Shown here: in pieces, positions 1 to 8,027 of the stretch
How positions within the stretch are numbered: position 1 is the first letter of the stretch
Layout: each line of letters opens with the position of its first letter
Source of the DNA: Bacillota bacterium
GTDB taxonomy: Bacteria; Bacillota; Clostridia; Acetivibrionales; DTU013
Assembly: GCA_023409735.1 (NCBI GenBank)
Contig: JAEYRB010000012.1
Coordinates: 1-56,330, forward strand
Direction of reading: 5' to 3'
DNA length: 56,330 nucleotides
Program-made: the position numbers and the translations under genes
Notes under the pieces: model-generated
Told to the model about the DNA's origin: nothing
What the model saw: the letters and a program-made list of their open reading frames with translations, nothing else
Database searches by the model: none

Positions 1-816
1 AAATATGGATGGACTCTTGATTATAAGATAAGTTCAGGACAAAACAAGCTCAACAGTATTGATTCCTTATCAGGTTTTAATCCAAACGCATATTATTTTG
101 CTTATAACAATGAGCTTTCAAAAGACATAGGCCTTGATATGAGCAAGTACTCAAATAGCTCTGGTATTGACATTGACATTTACAGAGTTCATGAGAGTAT
201 GCCGGAGGAATTTTATCCAATACAGAATTGCAGAGGCATTGTTGTAAAACATAATGGTAATATTATTGGCGCATTTATCAGCGCAGGGAGGCACAGGACG
301 TTTAATGCCTGCAGCCTGAAGGGCAACAGTTTTGAAAAGGTGACGGGAAAAACCATTGATGAGTGGCTCCCGGATATGCTCAGAGCAGATGACGCCGATA
401 ATAGACTTTCGAAGCTGGAGGCAGCACAGGTTATTGAGGAATATTTCACAGCGCTTGGCAAAAAAGACTATCATGCAGCACAGGCCTGTATAGCGAGAAA
501 AACATTACTGGGCTATTTAACTGCAAATATGCCAAATAATGAATTATTCAACGAGGGAATTAGCCTACCATTAACTGATTCGCCCGTGCGTGGTGAAAAT
601 GACAATCTGAAGTCTGCTAAACTGATAAAGGTTGAGCCGATCGTTGATGAACCATTTATTGATGAGACTGATAAGAATGCAAAATACTTCAATGTAAAAG
701 TAGACCTGCAATATAGAGAAATTGCTTCTATCAGCAGTGGTGAACAGTCATGGGGCTGTAAAATGGTTTATGAATCTCCTCAGACGGGTTGGAAGATAGA
801 GAGCTTTGGACATTGA
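1..816 (+). CDS. DUF4829-like protein, 5' end outside window
   Basis: The frame is open from base 1, so the gene starts before the window; a methionine at 139 is internal. About 271 residues are visible. The first part (to about residue 130) has no domain I recognise. The last 130 residues start with a helix (KLEAAQVIEEYFTALGKKDY) followed by beta-rich sequence ending in GWKIESFGH. This is the layout of DUF4829/DUF4830-type domains, a cystatin/NTF2-like fold usually found in secreted or lipid-anchored clostridial proteins of unknown role. A strong terminator follows 70 bases downstream, so it is the last gene of its transcript. The family call is from pattern memory and is moderate. Confidence 0.55.
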   Translation, partial: KYGWTLDYKISSGQNKLNSIDSLSGFNPNAYYFAYNNELSKDIGLDMSKYSNSSGIDIDIYRVHESMPEEFYPIQNCRGIVVKHNGNIIGAFISAGRHRTFNACSLKGNSFEKVTGKTIDEWLPDMLRADDADNRLSKLEAAQVIEEYFTALGKKDYHAAQACIARKTLLGYLTANMPNNELFNEGISLPLTDSPVRGENDNLKSAKLIKVEPIVDEPFIDETDKNAKYFNVKVDLQYREIASISSGEQSWGCKMVYESPQTGWKIESFGH

Positions 817-885
817 TGATCAGTTAAGGCCTTGGATATTGATGATTAGATATAGAAGGTCGGCTATAGTAAAAATAATATAATA

Positions 886-928
886 AAGACCTGCGGATTA
901 CTTTGTGTGGTTCGCAGGTCTTATTTAT
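886..928 (+). terminator. Intrinsic terminator of the DUF4829-like gene
   Basis: A 10-bp perfect stem (AAGACCTGCG / CGCAGGTCTT) with a 17-nt loop is followed by TTATTTAT. The group II intron remnant begins immediately after this T-rich tail. Confidence 0.85.
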
Positions 929-1392
929 GTGCGCCCGACGGGCGCACGTTCCAACGGGTGAAAGTCCCGAATCCGCCCGACAGTGGGAAGGATATAACCA
1001 AGACCAAGGGTGTCCTCGGTGACGAGGAATCTGAAGGAAGGTGGAGGCAAATCTCTGATCTGACGAACAGAAATTTCATCAGGCTACGCATGAGGGTAAG
1101 GCTACATAACAAGTCAAAGCCCAATAACTGTACGGAATCTTGTATAGTAACTGCAACAGATAGATGGAGAGAAGAAACGTGTGAGTACTCGGGGAGGTCT
1201 GTATGAAATGCTCCGAAAGGAGTAACCACTGTACAAGGAAACGAGGCAGTGCTGAACATACAGAAGTCAGCAGAGGTTATAGTAGCCGAGAGGTGAAGGA
1301 CCGAATCAATAGGAGTCCAGAGTATAACCGAGAAAGGAGGGATGACCGATGAAGGCAGAAAACTCTGAAAACAGAGGCTGTCTGCAAGACAT
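929..1392 (+). mobile_element. 5' remnant of a class C group II intron
   Basis: Starts with the GTGCG signature of a group II intron 5' end. It continues with the structured, ORF-poor sequence typical of bacterial class C introns, including the CAAGGGTGTCC and GAATCTGAAGGAAG stretches and CAGAAGTCAGCAGA near the end of the upstream RNA part. An ATG at 1349 behind AGAAAGGAGG opens the intron-encoded reverse transcriptase (MKAENSENRGCLQD), but similarity stops after about 14 codons. The rest of the reverse transcriptase and domains V and VI are missing, so the element is dead. Its position right behind a terminator hairpin is the known insertion habit of class C introns. Identification rests on remembered consensus. 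Confidence 0.85.
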
Positions 1393-1404
1393 AACCTTAT
1401 GTAT

Positions 1405-1446
1405 GCAAACGGCTGGCCGTCCTTCGATCAGCCGTTTTGCTTTTTA
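1405..1446 (+). terminator. Terminator-like hairpin after the intron remnant
   Basis: Stem GCAAACGGCTG / CAGCCGTTTTGC with a 13-nt loop, followed by TTTTTAG. It insulates the following regulatory operon from upstream transcription and may mark the other side of the deletion that removed the rest of the intron. Confidence 0.75.
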
Positions 1447-1484
1447 GTGGATTCCGAATTTGTGAACCGATCTTATACTCCCAC

Positions 1485-1513
1485 TTGTATCTATTCGTTT
1501 AAACGCATATAAT
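1485..1513 (+). promoter_or_regulatory. Promoter of the HTH/two-component/ABC operon
   Basis: TTGTAT and TATAAT boxes are separated by 17 bases, about 57 bases before the small HTH gene. No other good sigma-A type promoter is visible between the terminator at 1446 and the start codon. Confidence 0.6.
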
Positions 1514-1570
1514 TATAGTTGGCTTATTGTATGCATTCTCCCATACGCGAATGGAAAGGAAACGATAGAT

Positions 1571-1765
1571 ATGGACTATATATCAACACAGCAGGCGGCT
1601 GAGAAATGGGGCATTTCAAACAGGCGAGTTCAGCAACTATGTGAACAGGGGCGCATTACAGGTGCGATTCGATTCAGCCGAGTTTGGGCAATTCCAAATG
1701 AGGCTCCAAAACCTCAAGATCCACGCTTGAAGCAAAGTAAAGAAAACAACGGAGGTACACAATGA
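1571..1765 (+). CDS. Small helix-turn-helix DNA-binding protein (excisionase-like)
   Basis: A 64-residue protein. Residues 1-50 match the MerR/excisionase-type winged helix found in HTH_17 proteins: a helix with STQQAAEKWGISNRRVQQLC, then a wing containing GAIRFSRVWAIP. The C-terminus is polar and probably disordered. The start follows GGAAAGGAAACG. The gene overlaps the response regulator by four bases (ATGA), so the two are translationally coupled. Such small HTH proteins head two-component/ABC modules in gut Firmicutes and conjugative elements. It may be an accessory regulator of this operon; that role is inferred. Confidence 0.75.
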   Translation: MDYISTQQAAEKWGISNRRVQQLCEQGRITGAIRFSRVWAIPNEAPKPQDPRLKQSKENNGGTQ

Positions 1766-2445
1766 AAAAAACGATTTTGATATTGGAAGATGATGAAAAC
1801 TTGAACCGTGGCATTGCATTTACTTTTGAGAAAGACGGTTATCGGGCTGTTTCGGCAAACTCTATCAAAGAAGGAAAACGGCTCATGGAGCAGCACAAAG
1901 CCGACCTTATCATACTGGATTTGGGGCTTCCGGACGGCAACGGGATGGACTTGTGCAAAGAAATCAGGACACATTCAAACATCCCGATTATTATGCTGAC
2001 GGCTTGTGATTTGGAAACAGACGAGGTATCGGGCTTACTGGCAGGTGCAGACGATTATATTACCAAGCCGTTTTCACTCTCCATCCTCCGGGCAAGAGTG
2101 GAAGCCCTGCTGCGCCGCATGGAAACGGAAAGCCGACATATCATTAGCTCCGGCCAATACAGACTAGATACGGACACATGCCAATTTTATTTCGGTGAAG
2201 AAGAAATCTCTATCAGCGTTACGGAATTCAAGCTGCTTGTTTTTCTTATGACGAATGCCGGACAAGTGCTTTCAAAAGAACAAATTCTCTCCGCGCTATG
2301 GGACAATACCGGAAATTTCGTGGATGAAAACACCTTGCCCGTTAATATCAGCCGCCTACGTGCAAAGCTGGAGGACGATCCCAAAAATCCTCATATCATT
2401 AAGACTCTCCACGGCATCGGCTACATTTGGAACGGAGGGGTGTAA
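1762..2445 (+). CDS. OmpR-family response regulator
   Basis: Receiver domain (residues 1-115) plus winged-helix DNA-binding domain (130-225), 227 residues in total, the normal family length. The acidic pocket is D10/D11, the phospho-acceptor is D53 (ILDLGLPDG), with T80 and K102 (ITKPF) as the conserved switch residues. The C-terminal half has the usual SVTEFKLLVFL and HGIGYIW segments. It lies between the HTH gene and the sensor kinase and presumably controls the ABC genes downstream, as in BceRS/VanRS-type peptide-stress systems. The target operator is not recognisable by eye. Confidence 0.93.
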   Translation: MKKTILILEDDENLNRGIAFTFEKDGYRAVSANSIKEGKRLMEQHKADLIILDLGLPDGNGMDLCKEIRTHSNIPIIMLTACDLETDEVSGLLAGADDYITKPFSLSILRARVEALLRRMETESRHIISSGQYRLDTDTCQFYFGEEEISISVTEFKLLVFLMTNAGQVLSKEQILSALWDNTGNFVDENTLPVNISRLRAKLEDDPKNPHIIKTLHGIGYIWNGGV

Positions 2446-2447
2446 GG

Positions 2448-3365
2448 ATGGCGCTTACAGTTACTATTGTTATTGCTGTCATTGTGTGCAGCTTGACCAT
2501 CCTTTTCAGCTATCGCTATGTAAAACGAACTTTCGATTCTATTGATCGGGTTTTAGACAGTGTATTAGCTAAAAATGCAGAGCTTTCATTGGAAGCAGCG
2601 GCAGACAACAGACTTTCCAAGCTGACATATAAAGCTGTTAAAATCATTCAGATGAATGCAATGGATATTTCTCAGACCAAGCAGGAGAAAGAAATCATAC
2701 AAAGCTTCATATCGGATATGTCTCATCAGATGAAAACGCCCTTATCAGGTGTCGCCATGTATACCGACCTGCTGCTTGAGGGAAGGATCACCGAGGCCGA
2801 GCGGCAGGAATTTTTATCACGCATTAAAACGGGAACGGAAAAGCTGCAATGGATGATGGACAGCCTTGTAAAAATGTCAAGGCTAGAGATAGGAGCTATT
2901 GAATTATCTCCTGTTCCCGTAGGTATCAAACAAACCATTTCCGACAGCATCAGTACCGTATATGGGGCGGCGACCAAGAAAAGCATTTCCATACAAACAG
3001 CGTACTTTGAGGATGTTTCGTTACTGCATGACCGCAGATGGACAAGCGAGGCAATCACAAATATTCTGGAAAACGCGATCAAATATTCCTCACCGGACAA
3101 CGAAATCAATATATCCGTGGAAGCTCTGCCCATCTACACAAAAATAAGCATAACCGATTATGGTATCGGCATTGCCCCCGATGAATGGAATCCCATCTTT
3201 AAGCGATTCTATCGGGGACGAAACGCAAAAGGTGTTGACGGGGCCGGATTAGGACTTTATTTAGCTTCACTGATATTTCATAAACAGGGCGGCTATATCC
3301 TTGTGGATTCCAAGCCGGGGAAACATACGACATTCTCAATGTTCTTACAAAACTGTAAGAAATAA
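2448..3365 (+). CDS. Membrane sensor histidine kinase
   Basis: 305 residues from the ATG at 2448, which follows GGAGGGG; a TTG at 2427 is in frame but lacks a site. One N-terminal membrane helix (residues 2-22) is followed by a short linker with no sizeable extracellular sensor. The dimerisation helix has phospho-acceptor H93 (SDMSHQMKTPLS). The ATPase domain has an N box (NILENAIKYS), a G1 box (DYGIGIAP) and GAGLGLYLA. A kinase without a sensing domain next to a MacB-type transporter fits the Bce-like principle, in which the transporter itself senses the drug. That link is inference. Confidence 0.92.
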   Translation: MALTVTIVIAVIVCSLTILFSYRYVKRTFDSIDRVLDSVLAKNAELSLEAAADNRLSKLTYKAVKIIQMNAMDISQTKQEKEIIQSFISDMSHQMKTPLSGVAMYTDLLLEGRITEAERQEFLSRIKTGTEKLQWMMDSLVKMSRLEIGAIELSPVPVGIKQTISDSISTVYGAATKKSISIQTAYFEDVSLLHDRRWTSEAITNILENAIKYSSPDNEINISVEALPIYTKISITDYGIGIAPDEWNPIFKRFYRGRNAKGVDGAGLGLYLASLIFHKQGGYILVDSKPGKHTTFSMFLQNCKK

Positions 3366-3436
3366 ATCTGATTCTGTTAGGAGACTGTAAGAATTGCAAT
3401 CTATGATAAAAGCATAAGCGAAAGGAGCGTGAAGAA

Positions 3437-4114
3437 ATGCCGATTTTATTAACACAGGGACTAAAAAAACACTATGGAAAGGAACCGAATATTGTACGCG
3501 CCCTTGATGGCGTTGATATAGCTGTGGAAGCGGGAGAATTTGTGGCAGTTGTCGGAATGTCCGGCTCCGGGAAAAGTACACTTTTGCATATGCTGGGTGG
3601 GCTTGACAAACCGACAGACGGAAAAGTCATTGTAGACGGACATGAGCTTGCTAAAATGTCGGACGAGCAGCTTACAATTTTCCGGAGGCGCAATGTTGGT
3701 TTTGTGTTCCAGAACTATAATCTCGTCCCGATTTTAAGTGTATATGAAAATATTGTACTGCCGATTGAACTGGACGGCAACACGGTAGACAAAACGTTTA
3801 TAAACGAAATCATTGACACGTTGGGGCTTGGAGAAAAACGCGATAATCTGCCCAACATGCTTTCCGGCGGTCAGCAGCAACGCGTAGCGATTGCCCGCGC
3901 GCTTGCTACAAAGCCATCTGTTTTACTTGCGGACGAGCCTACCGGCAATTTAGACACGAAAACCAGTCAGGATGTTTTAGGCGTTCTAAAAATGACTTCT
4001 ACAAGATTTCATCAAACCATGATGATGATTACTCATAACGAGCAAATAGCCCAGCTTGCCGACCGCGTTATCCATATAGAGGACGGCAAAATCGTCCGGG
4101 AAGGACGTGGCTGA
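3437..4114 (+). CDS. ABC transporter ATPase, MacB/LolD/BceA type
   Basis: 225 residues. Walker A GMSGSGKST (40-48), Q-loop Q92, signature LSGGQQQ (142-148), Walker B LLADEP with E167, and switch H200. The family powers FtsX-type permeases that work by mechanotransmission rather than classical transport: lipoprotein release, peptide export, or antibiotic-target protection. The start follows AAAGGAGCG. The stop lies two bases before the permease start, so the pair is co-translated. Seventy bases separate it from the kinase gene with no terminator between. Confidence 0.95.
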   Translation: MPILLTQGLKKHYGKEPNIVRALDGVDIAVEAGEFVAVVGMSGSGKSTLLHMLGGLDKPTDGKVIVDGHELAKMSDEQLTIFRRRNVGFVFQNYNLVPILSVYENIVLPIELDGNTVDKTFINEIIDTLGLGEKRDNLPNMLSGGQQQRVAIARALATKPSVLLADEPTGNLDTKTSQDVLGVLKMTSTRFHQTMMMITHNEQIAQLADRVIHIEDGKIVREGRG

Positions 4115-4116
4115 AA

Positions 4117-6606
4117 ATGAAGAATAACAACGGCGCTGTTATAAGGCGGCTCACAGGCCGAAGCCTTAAATCCAATAAAAAGAGAAATTTTTTTATAATC
4201 ACAGCCATTGCGCTTACGACACTACTTATTGCTTCTGTTTTCAGCATAGGCATGAGCCTTTTAGAATCTGTGAAGATGAATCAAATACGCTTTGCGGGTA
4301 CTGTGGCACACGCCGCAGTCGGACACCCTACCGCTTCGCAAATAGAGCAGCTTCATGCTTTGGATTACGTTAAAGTAGTTGGTACGGGTAATAACGTCGG
4401 TTTTGTAAAGAATACGCCGGAAATGGGAAAAATCAGCCTGACCTTACACTATTTCGATAAAACCGAATGGGAAGAACTACGCTCCCCCGCCTATGTGGAT
4501 ATAGAGGGGAACTATCCCGAAAAAGAAAATGAAATCATGGTTTCGCGTGCGGTACTGAAACGGTTGGGTATTGATACCCCTTACATTGGCATGGAAATCC
4601 CCCTTACTTACTACACGGACAGCGAAAACAAGGACGCGCTGATTAGCGAAAACTTCCGCTTGTCGGGGTGGTTTAAAAGCTACGGCTTTGTTCAGTCAAT
4701 GAATACTGCGGACGTGATACTCGTTTCGCGGGAGCTATCGCAAAAATGCGGGAAAACCGTTGAAAAAGATGGTTCGGCAACGCTGATGTTCGATAATGAA
4801 TCGCGTGCTTCGGAATATTGCGGCGCATTAGTGTCCGATTTGGGTTTATCCGAAAATCAGCCGGTAGTAACGGTTGAAAATTATGATACGAATGCGGGAC
4901 AGGCAGCAACTACTTTGATTGCCTTATGCACGATCGCGGTATTCTTGATTTTTACAGGGTATCTGCTGATCTACAACGTCCTATATATTTCCGTTTCCCG
5001 CGATGTGCGGTTTTACGGGCTTCTTAAAACGCTTGGAACAACGCCGAAACAGATTAAGCGAATCGTTACCGAACAGATTTTAAGGCTCTGCGTGATTGGA
5101 ATACCGATTGGCATCATACTTGCGTTATTGCTTTCGCTCAAGTTTGTTCCGTTCTTTATTTCAGAGCTTGGGGCTGTTTCCACAGAAGCGGTTGTGTCTT
5201 TCTCCCCGTTCATCTATTTAGGCGCGGTTGTCTTTCCTTTACTCACGGCGTTATTGGGCGCGTGGAAGCCAGCTAAAAAAGCGGCAGGTATCTCTCCCAT
5301 AGAAGCGCAGAAATATACTGGCGTGGAAGTAAAAACGAAGGATACCCGTTCGTCCGCACACGGCAAACCGTATAAAATGGCTTTTCGTAATATTTTTCGG
5401 GATAAAAAACGTGCGGGCGTGGTATTGCTCAGCCTATCTTTAGGTATAACGACATTTTTAACGGTTACTACATTGGTTTTTAGCGTGAACATAGCCAAAT
5501 ACATTGATTCCACATTTGAAAGTGATTTTGTGCTGGAAAACAGAGCATGGACAACGCAAAAATTTGATAAAGCGTTTATAGAAAAACTGGAATCTATTCC
5601 CGGATTTGAAACTCTACACGTAACGACATGGGGGAAAATGAGCCTTGATTACTCGCCTGACGCTTTTGGTGAATACATTGCCAATTACCCTAAGCAAGAA
5701 CAGATAGCCAATTTAACGGAGAAAGACATTTCTGAAAACTTTCGCGGGTTCGTCCTCGGCGTTGACGGTGAAATGCTAACAAAATTGAGCAGCACGCTTG
5801 ATAAGCCTATTGATGTTGGCGCTTTTGAACGCGGCGAGATTGCGTTAATCGCAACCGATATTCCCGGCATGTTTTCAAATGTCCATGAGTTGACGATTTC
5901 ACCGTCTTATCAAAACAAAAACGATAATCCCAACAGCCAAAAAATTATTATACCGCTTGGGGGGTTCGTTCCCTATGATTATAGAAGCGTTGGCTCCAGT
6001 CTAGCGCCTACTGTGATTATATCAAACGCTTTCATGCGAGAATGGTTTAATGAACCGATTGTAGCGCAAATCAACCTTGATGTCTCAAGCGGCTATGAGC
6101 AAAACGCCCTGATTGCGCTAAAGCAAATCATTGGGAGCGATTTTGAAATATCTCTAACATCAAAGATGGAATCAATGGAAGAACTGAATAGCGCAAAAAC
6201 GGTATTGTTTGTTCTCGGCGGCGGCGTTGCGCTTGTTATCGCTTTGATTGGTATTCTCAATTTTGTAAATGTAATGTCGGTTAGTGTTATGGTTCGTAAG
6301 CGCGAACTGGCGACGCTTGAATCTATTGGCATGAGCCGAAAGCAAGTCAGGAGAATGTTGGTGTTTGAAGGGCTTGTGTACGCTGTGATAACCTTATTTT
6401 TCGTCTTTACGGCAGGAAGCGCCATCACCTTTGGGATATTTAAGTTGTTTCAGCAGCTTGTGGCCTATGCAATATTCACCTATCCTGTCATCCCTGTTTT
6501 GATAGCAAGTTTGGCAATTCTGGCAATCTGTATTATTACGCCGGAAAATGCGTATCGCGCTATTCATAAATCAACTATTGTTGAGCGTCTGAGGGAATCA
6601 GAATAA
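4117..6606 (+). CDS. FtsX-type ABC permease, large two-module form
   Basis: 829 residues. An N-terminal membrane helix (about 25-50) is followed by an extracytoplasmic MacB-like domain (to about 255). A first FtsX helix block (about 265-390) contains the IYNVLYISVSRDVRFYGLLK segment. Then come a second anchor helix (about 435), a second outside domain, and a final FtsX block (about 685-820). The duplicated layout resembles BceB/YknZ-like permeases of drug-response systems. The neighbourhood (two-component system and ATPase) predicts resistance to a membrane-active or lipid-II-binding peptide, but no substrate can be read from sequence. By eye this operon is richer in G+C than the genes to its right, which may indicate acquisition. 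Confidence 0.9.
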   Translation: MKNNNGAVIRRLTGRSLKSNKKRNFFIITAIALTTLLIASVFSIGMSLLESVKMNQIRFAGTVAHAAVGHPTASQIEQLHALDYVKVVGTGNNVGFVKNTPEMGKISLTLHYFDKTEWEELRSPAYVDIEGNYPEKENEIMVSRAVLKRLGIDTPYIGMEIPLTYYTDSENKDALISENFRLSGWFKSYGFVQSMNTADVILVSRELSQKCGKTVEKDGSATLMFDNESRASEYCGALVSDLGLSENQPVVTVENYDTNAGQAATTLIALCTIAVFLIFTGYLLIYNVLYISVSRDVRFYGLLKTLGTTPKQIKRIVTEQILRLCVIGIPIGIILALLLSLKFVPFFISELGAVSTEAVVSFSPFIYLGAVVFPLLTALLGAWKPAKKAAGISPIEAQKYTGVEVKTKDTRSSAHGKPYKMAFRNIFRDKKRAGVVLLSLSLGITTFLTVTTLVFSVNIAKYIDSTFESDFVLENRAWTTQKFDKAFIEKLESIPGFETLHVTTWGKMSLDYSPDAFGEYIANYPKQEQIANLTEKDISENFRGFVLGVDGEMLTKLSSTLDKPIDVGAFERGEIALIATDIPGMFSNVHELTISPSYQNKNDNPNSQKIIIPLGGFVPYDYRSVGSSLAPTVIISNAFMREWFNEPIVAQINLDVSSGYEQNALIALKQIIGSDFEISLTSKMESMEELNSAKTVLFVLGGGVALVIALIGILNFVNVMSVSVMVRKRELATLESIGMSRKQVRRMLVFEGLVYAVITLFFVFTAGSAITFGIFKLFQQLVAYAIFTYPVIPVLIASLAILAICIITPENAYRAIHKSTIVERLRESE

Positions 6607-6681
6607 TAAAAAGGATTACTTATCGGCCGATAAACAAATCAAAGAACTGCCAACACCAAAAGAGTATTGGTAGGTAACTAA

Positions 6682-6876
6682 ATGAGCGCTTTTAAGGGCC
6701 TTCCAGTGGGCAGATATACTGCAGTAGTCCATCTTGAAAACGGGGATACAAGGGATTTCGGTTCATTTGACACAAAAGAGGAGGCCTTTGCGGTGGTAAA
6801 AGCATTTTGCGACGAGCAAGTTAAGGCCAGAAAAATGACGCAGCAGGAAGCAGACAAGATCTTGAGCGGATTTTGA
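6682..6876 (+). CDS. Small conserved-looking protein of unknown function
   Basis: 64 residues: a compact beta-beta-alpha pattern (GRYTAVVHLENGDTRDFGSF, then helices with EEAFAVVKAFCDEQ and MTQQEADKIL). No membrane helix, signal peptide or known motif. The ribosome site is poor (GGTAGG eleven bases upstream). The preceding 75 bases could be the tail of a lost gene. The composition looks genuinely coding (alternating hydrophobic pattern, clean stop), but I do not recognise the family. It ends just before the c-di-GMP riboswitch, so it is not under its control. Confidence 0.55.
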   Translation: MSAFKGLPVGRYTAVVHLENGDTRDFGSFDTKEEAFAVVKAFCDEQVKARKMTQQEADKILSGF

Positions 6877-6885
6877 GCGAATAAA

Positions 6886-6970
6886 GTATAGATACAACCT
6901 TATGTCAATGGCAAACTTGCCGAAAGGCAAGGACGCAAAGCCATAGGGTCTACGATGCCCACGAGACTTT
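6886..6970 (+). promoter_or_regulatory. Cyclic di-GMP-I (GEMM) riboswitch
   Basis: The core matches the GEMM consensus: GGCAAAC, then a short stem capped by a GAAA tetraloop (CTTGCC-GAAA-GGCAAG), then GACGCAAAGCC and a second helix containing GGTCT/AGACT. These are the ligand-pocket and tetraloop-receptor elements of c-di-GMP-I aptamers. A terminator-like hairpin begins 32 bases downstream and is a likely expression platform. The next gene in this direction is the ATPase at 7323. A diguanylate cyclase gene at 11.9 kb offers a local source of ligand. The exact 5' edge of the aptamer is uncertain. Confidence 0.88.
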
Positions 6971-7001
6971 TATTCTGTACATATTGATTATAATTATGGC
7001 A

Positions 7002-7035
7002 TAACGTTCTGTTTCGGAAGGGCGTTATTTTGTTT
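7002..7035 (+). terminator. Terminator hairpin, probable riboswitch expression platform
   Basis: Stem ATAACGTTCT / AGGGCGTTAT (10 pairs with G-T wobbles) around a TTTCGG-containing loop, followed by TTTGTTTATT. It sits 32 bases after the GEMM core, as expected for a switch that controls read-through towards the ABC genes. Confidence 0.65.
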
Positions 7036-7069
7036 ATTGCGTTGACCGAAGGTCTACAGCAAAAAGGCG
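7002..7069 (+). repeat. Dispersed 68-nt structured block, copy 1
   Basis: Hairpin plus a conserved tail (GCGTTG, a CC..AAGG mini-stem, CTACAGC, AAAAGGC). A second copy occurs at 21417-21484 before the PhzF-like gene with the same order and spacing. The 3' tail is not explained by the terminator alone. Confidence 0.6.
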
Positions 7070-7158
7070 TTTATCTTATTTGTTTATTTGTAGATTTTGC
7101 GCACATAGATAAAGGCGTATTAAGACATATGTGGCACATGCTCAAACAAACACATATG

Positions 7159-7172
7159 TTTTATGGTATAAT
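7159..7172 (+). promoter_or_regulatory. Extended -10 promoter upstream of second ABC module
   Basis: TTATGG followed by TATAAT makes a TG-type extended -10; no good -35 box is visible. The same TTATGGTAT(A/T)AT core recurs before the genes at 21576, 24778 and 52671. From here the ABC pair at 7323 could be transcribed independently of the riboswitch. Confidence 0.45.
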
Positions 7173-7322
7173 TAGACAAAGCGGTAGAAAATTTCAATCC
7201 TACTGTACCACATATGCAGGAGCTCTCTGTTTGAAACGGAGCTTGTTTTGAAATACGTTTTTACAGTCACTAAGATGTCACTTTACATTGCTATGATGAT
7301 AAAAAAATCGTAGGAGGTTGAT

Positions 7323-8027
7323 ATGGAAATACTAAAATGTAATGGGGTAGAAAAAGTATACGGTAGAGACGAGAATCAAGTGAATGTACTAAAAGGTATT
7401 AGCCTATCCATTGAGATGGGGGAATTTGTAGCAATTGTTGGTGCATCAGGTTCCGGCAAATCTACGCTCCTGCACATATTAGGCAGTGTAGACAAGTCCA
7501 CAAAGGGCTCGGTAATTGTTGATGGTGTTGATATTGGGTCGCTGAATGCCACAAATGCAGCAATTTTTAGAAGGAGAAAGGTGGGTCTGATCTATCAATT
7601 TTATAATCTCATACCAACACTGACAGTTGAAAAAAATATCTTAATGCCAATGCTTTTAGATAAGAGAAAGCCGGATAAGCAGAACTATGAGAATATTATT
7701 CGTACTTTAGGCATAGAGGATAAACTAAATGCGCTGCCAAACCAGCTTTCCGGCGGACAGCAGCAAAGAGTAGCAATTGCACGGGCACTGATTTATCGCC
7801 CTGCTATTTTACTCGCTGATGAGCCAACCGGAAACCTTGACCGGAAAAACTCCAAGGAAATTATCGACCTGCTAAAGCTCTTCAATCGCAATATGAAGCA
7901 GACCATACTGGTTGTTACGCATGATGAGAAGGTAGCATTGGAGGCGGATCGCATAGTGACAATAGAGGATGGTATGGTTATAAGCGATCAGAAGAGGAGG
8001 TTGCAGCATGTGGAAGGATTATTCTAA
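7323..8027 (+). CDS. ABC transporter ATPase, MacB/BceA type (second module)
   Basis: 234 residues with Walker A (GASGSGKST, 40-48), Q-loop Q92, LSGGQQQ (142-148) and Walker B LLADEP. It is clearly paralogous to the ATPase at 3437 but differs in many positions and in base composition, so it is not a recent copy. Starts behind GTAGGAGGTTGAT. Its 3' end overlaps the permease gene by 20 bases, which couples their translation. The c-di-GMP riboswitch and terminator lie about 290 bases upstream. Confidence 0.94.
   Translation: MEILKCNGVEKVYGRDENQVNVLKGISLSIEMGEFVAIVGASGSGKSTLLHILGSVDKSTKGSVIVDGVDIGSLNATNAAIFRRRKVGLIYQFYNLIPTLTVEKNILMPMLLDKRKPDKQNYENIIRTLGIEDKLNALPNQLSGGQQQRVAIARALIYRPAILLADEPTGNLDRKNSKEIIDLLKLFNRNMKQTILVVTHDEKVALEADRIVTIEDGMVISDQKRRLQHVEGLF

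Noticed and set aside
907..1206. 99-codon frame on the plus strand
   Set aside because: Lies inside the structured RNA of the group II intron remnant; composition and position explain it without a protein.
7030..7251. 73-codon frame downstream of the riboswitch
   Set aside because: Begins inside the terminator/repeat block, has no ribosome site and no recognisable sequence; it also runs across the promoter at 7167.
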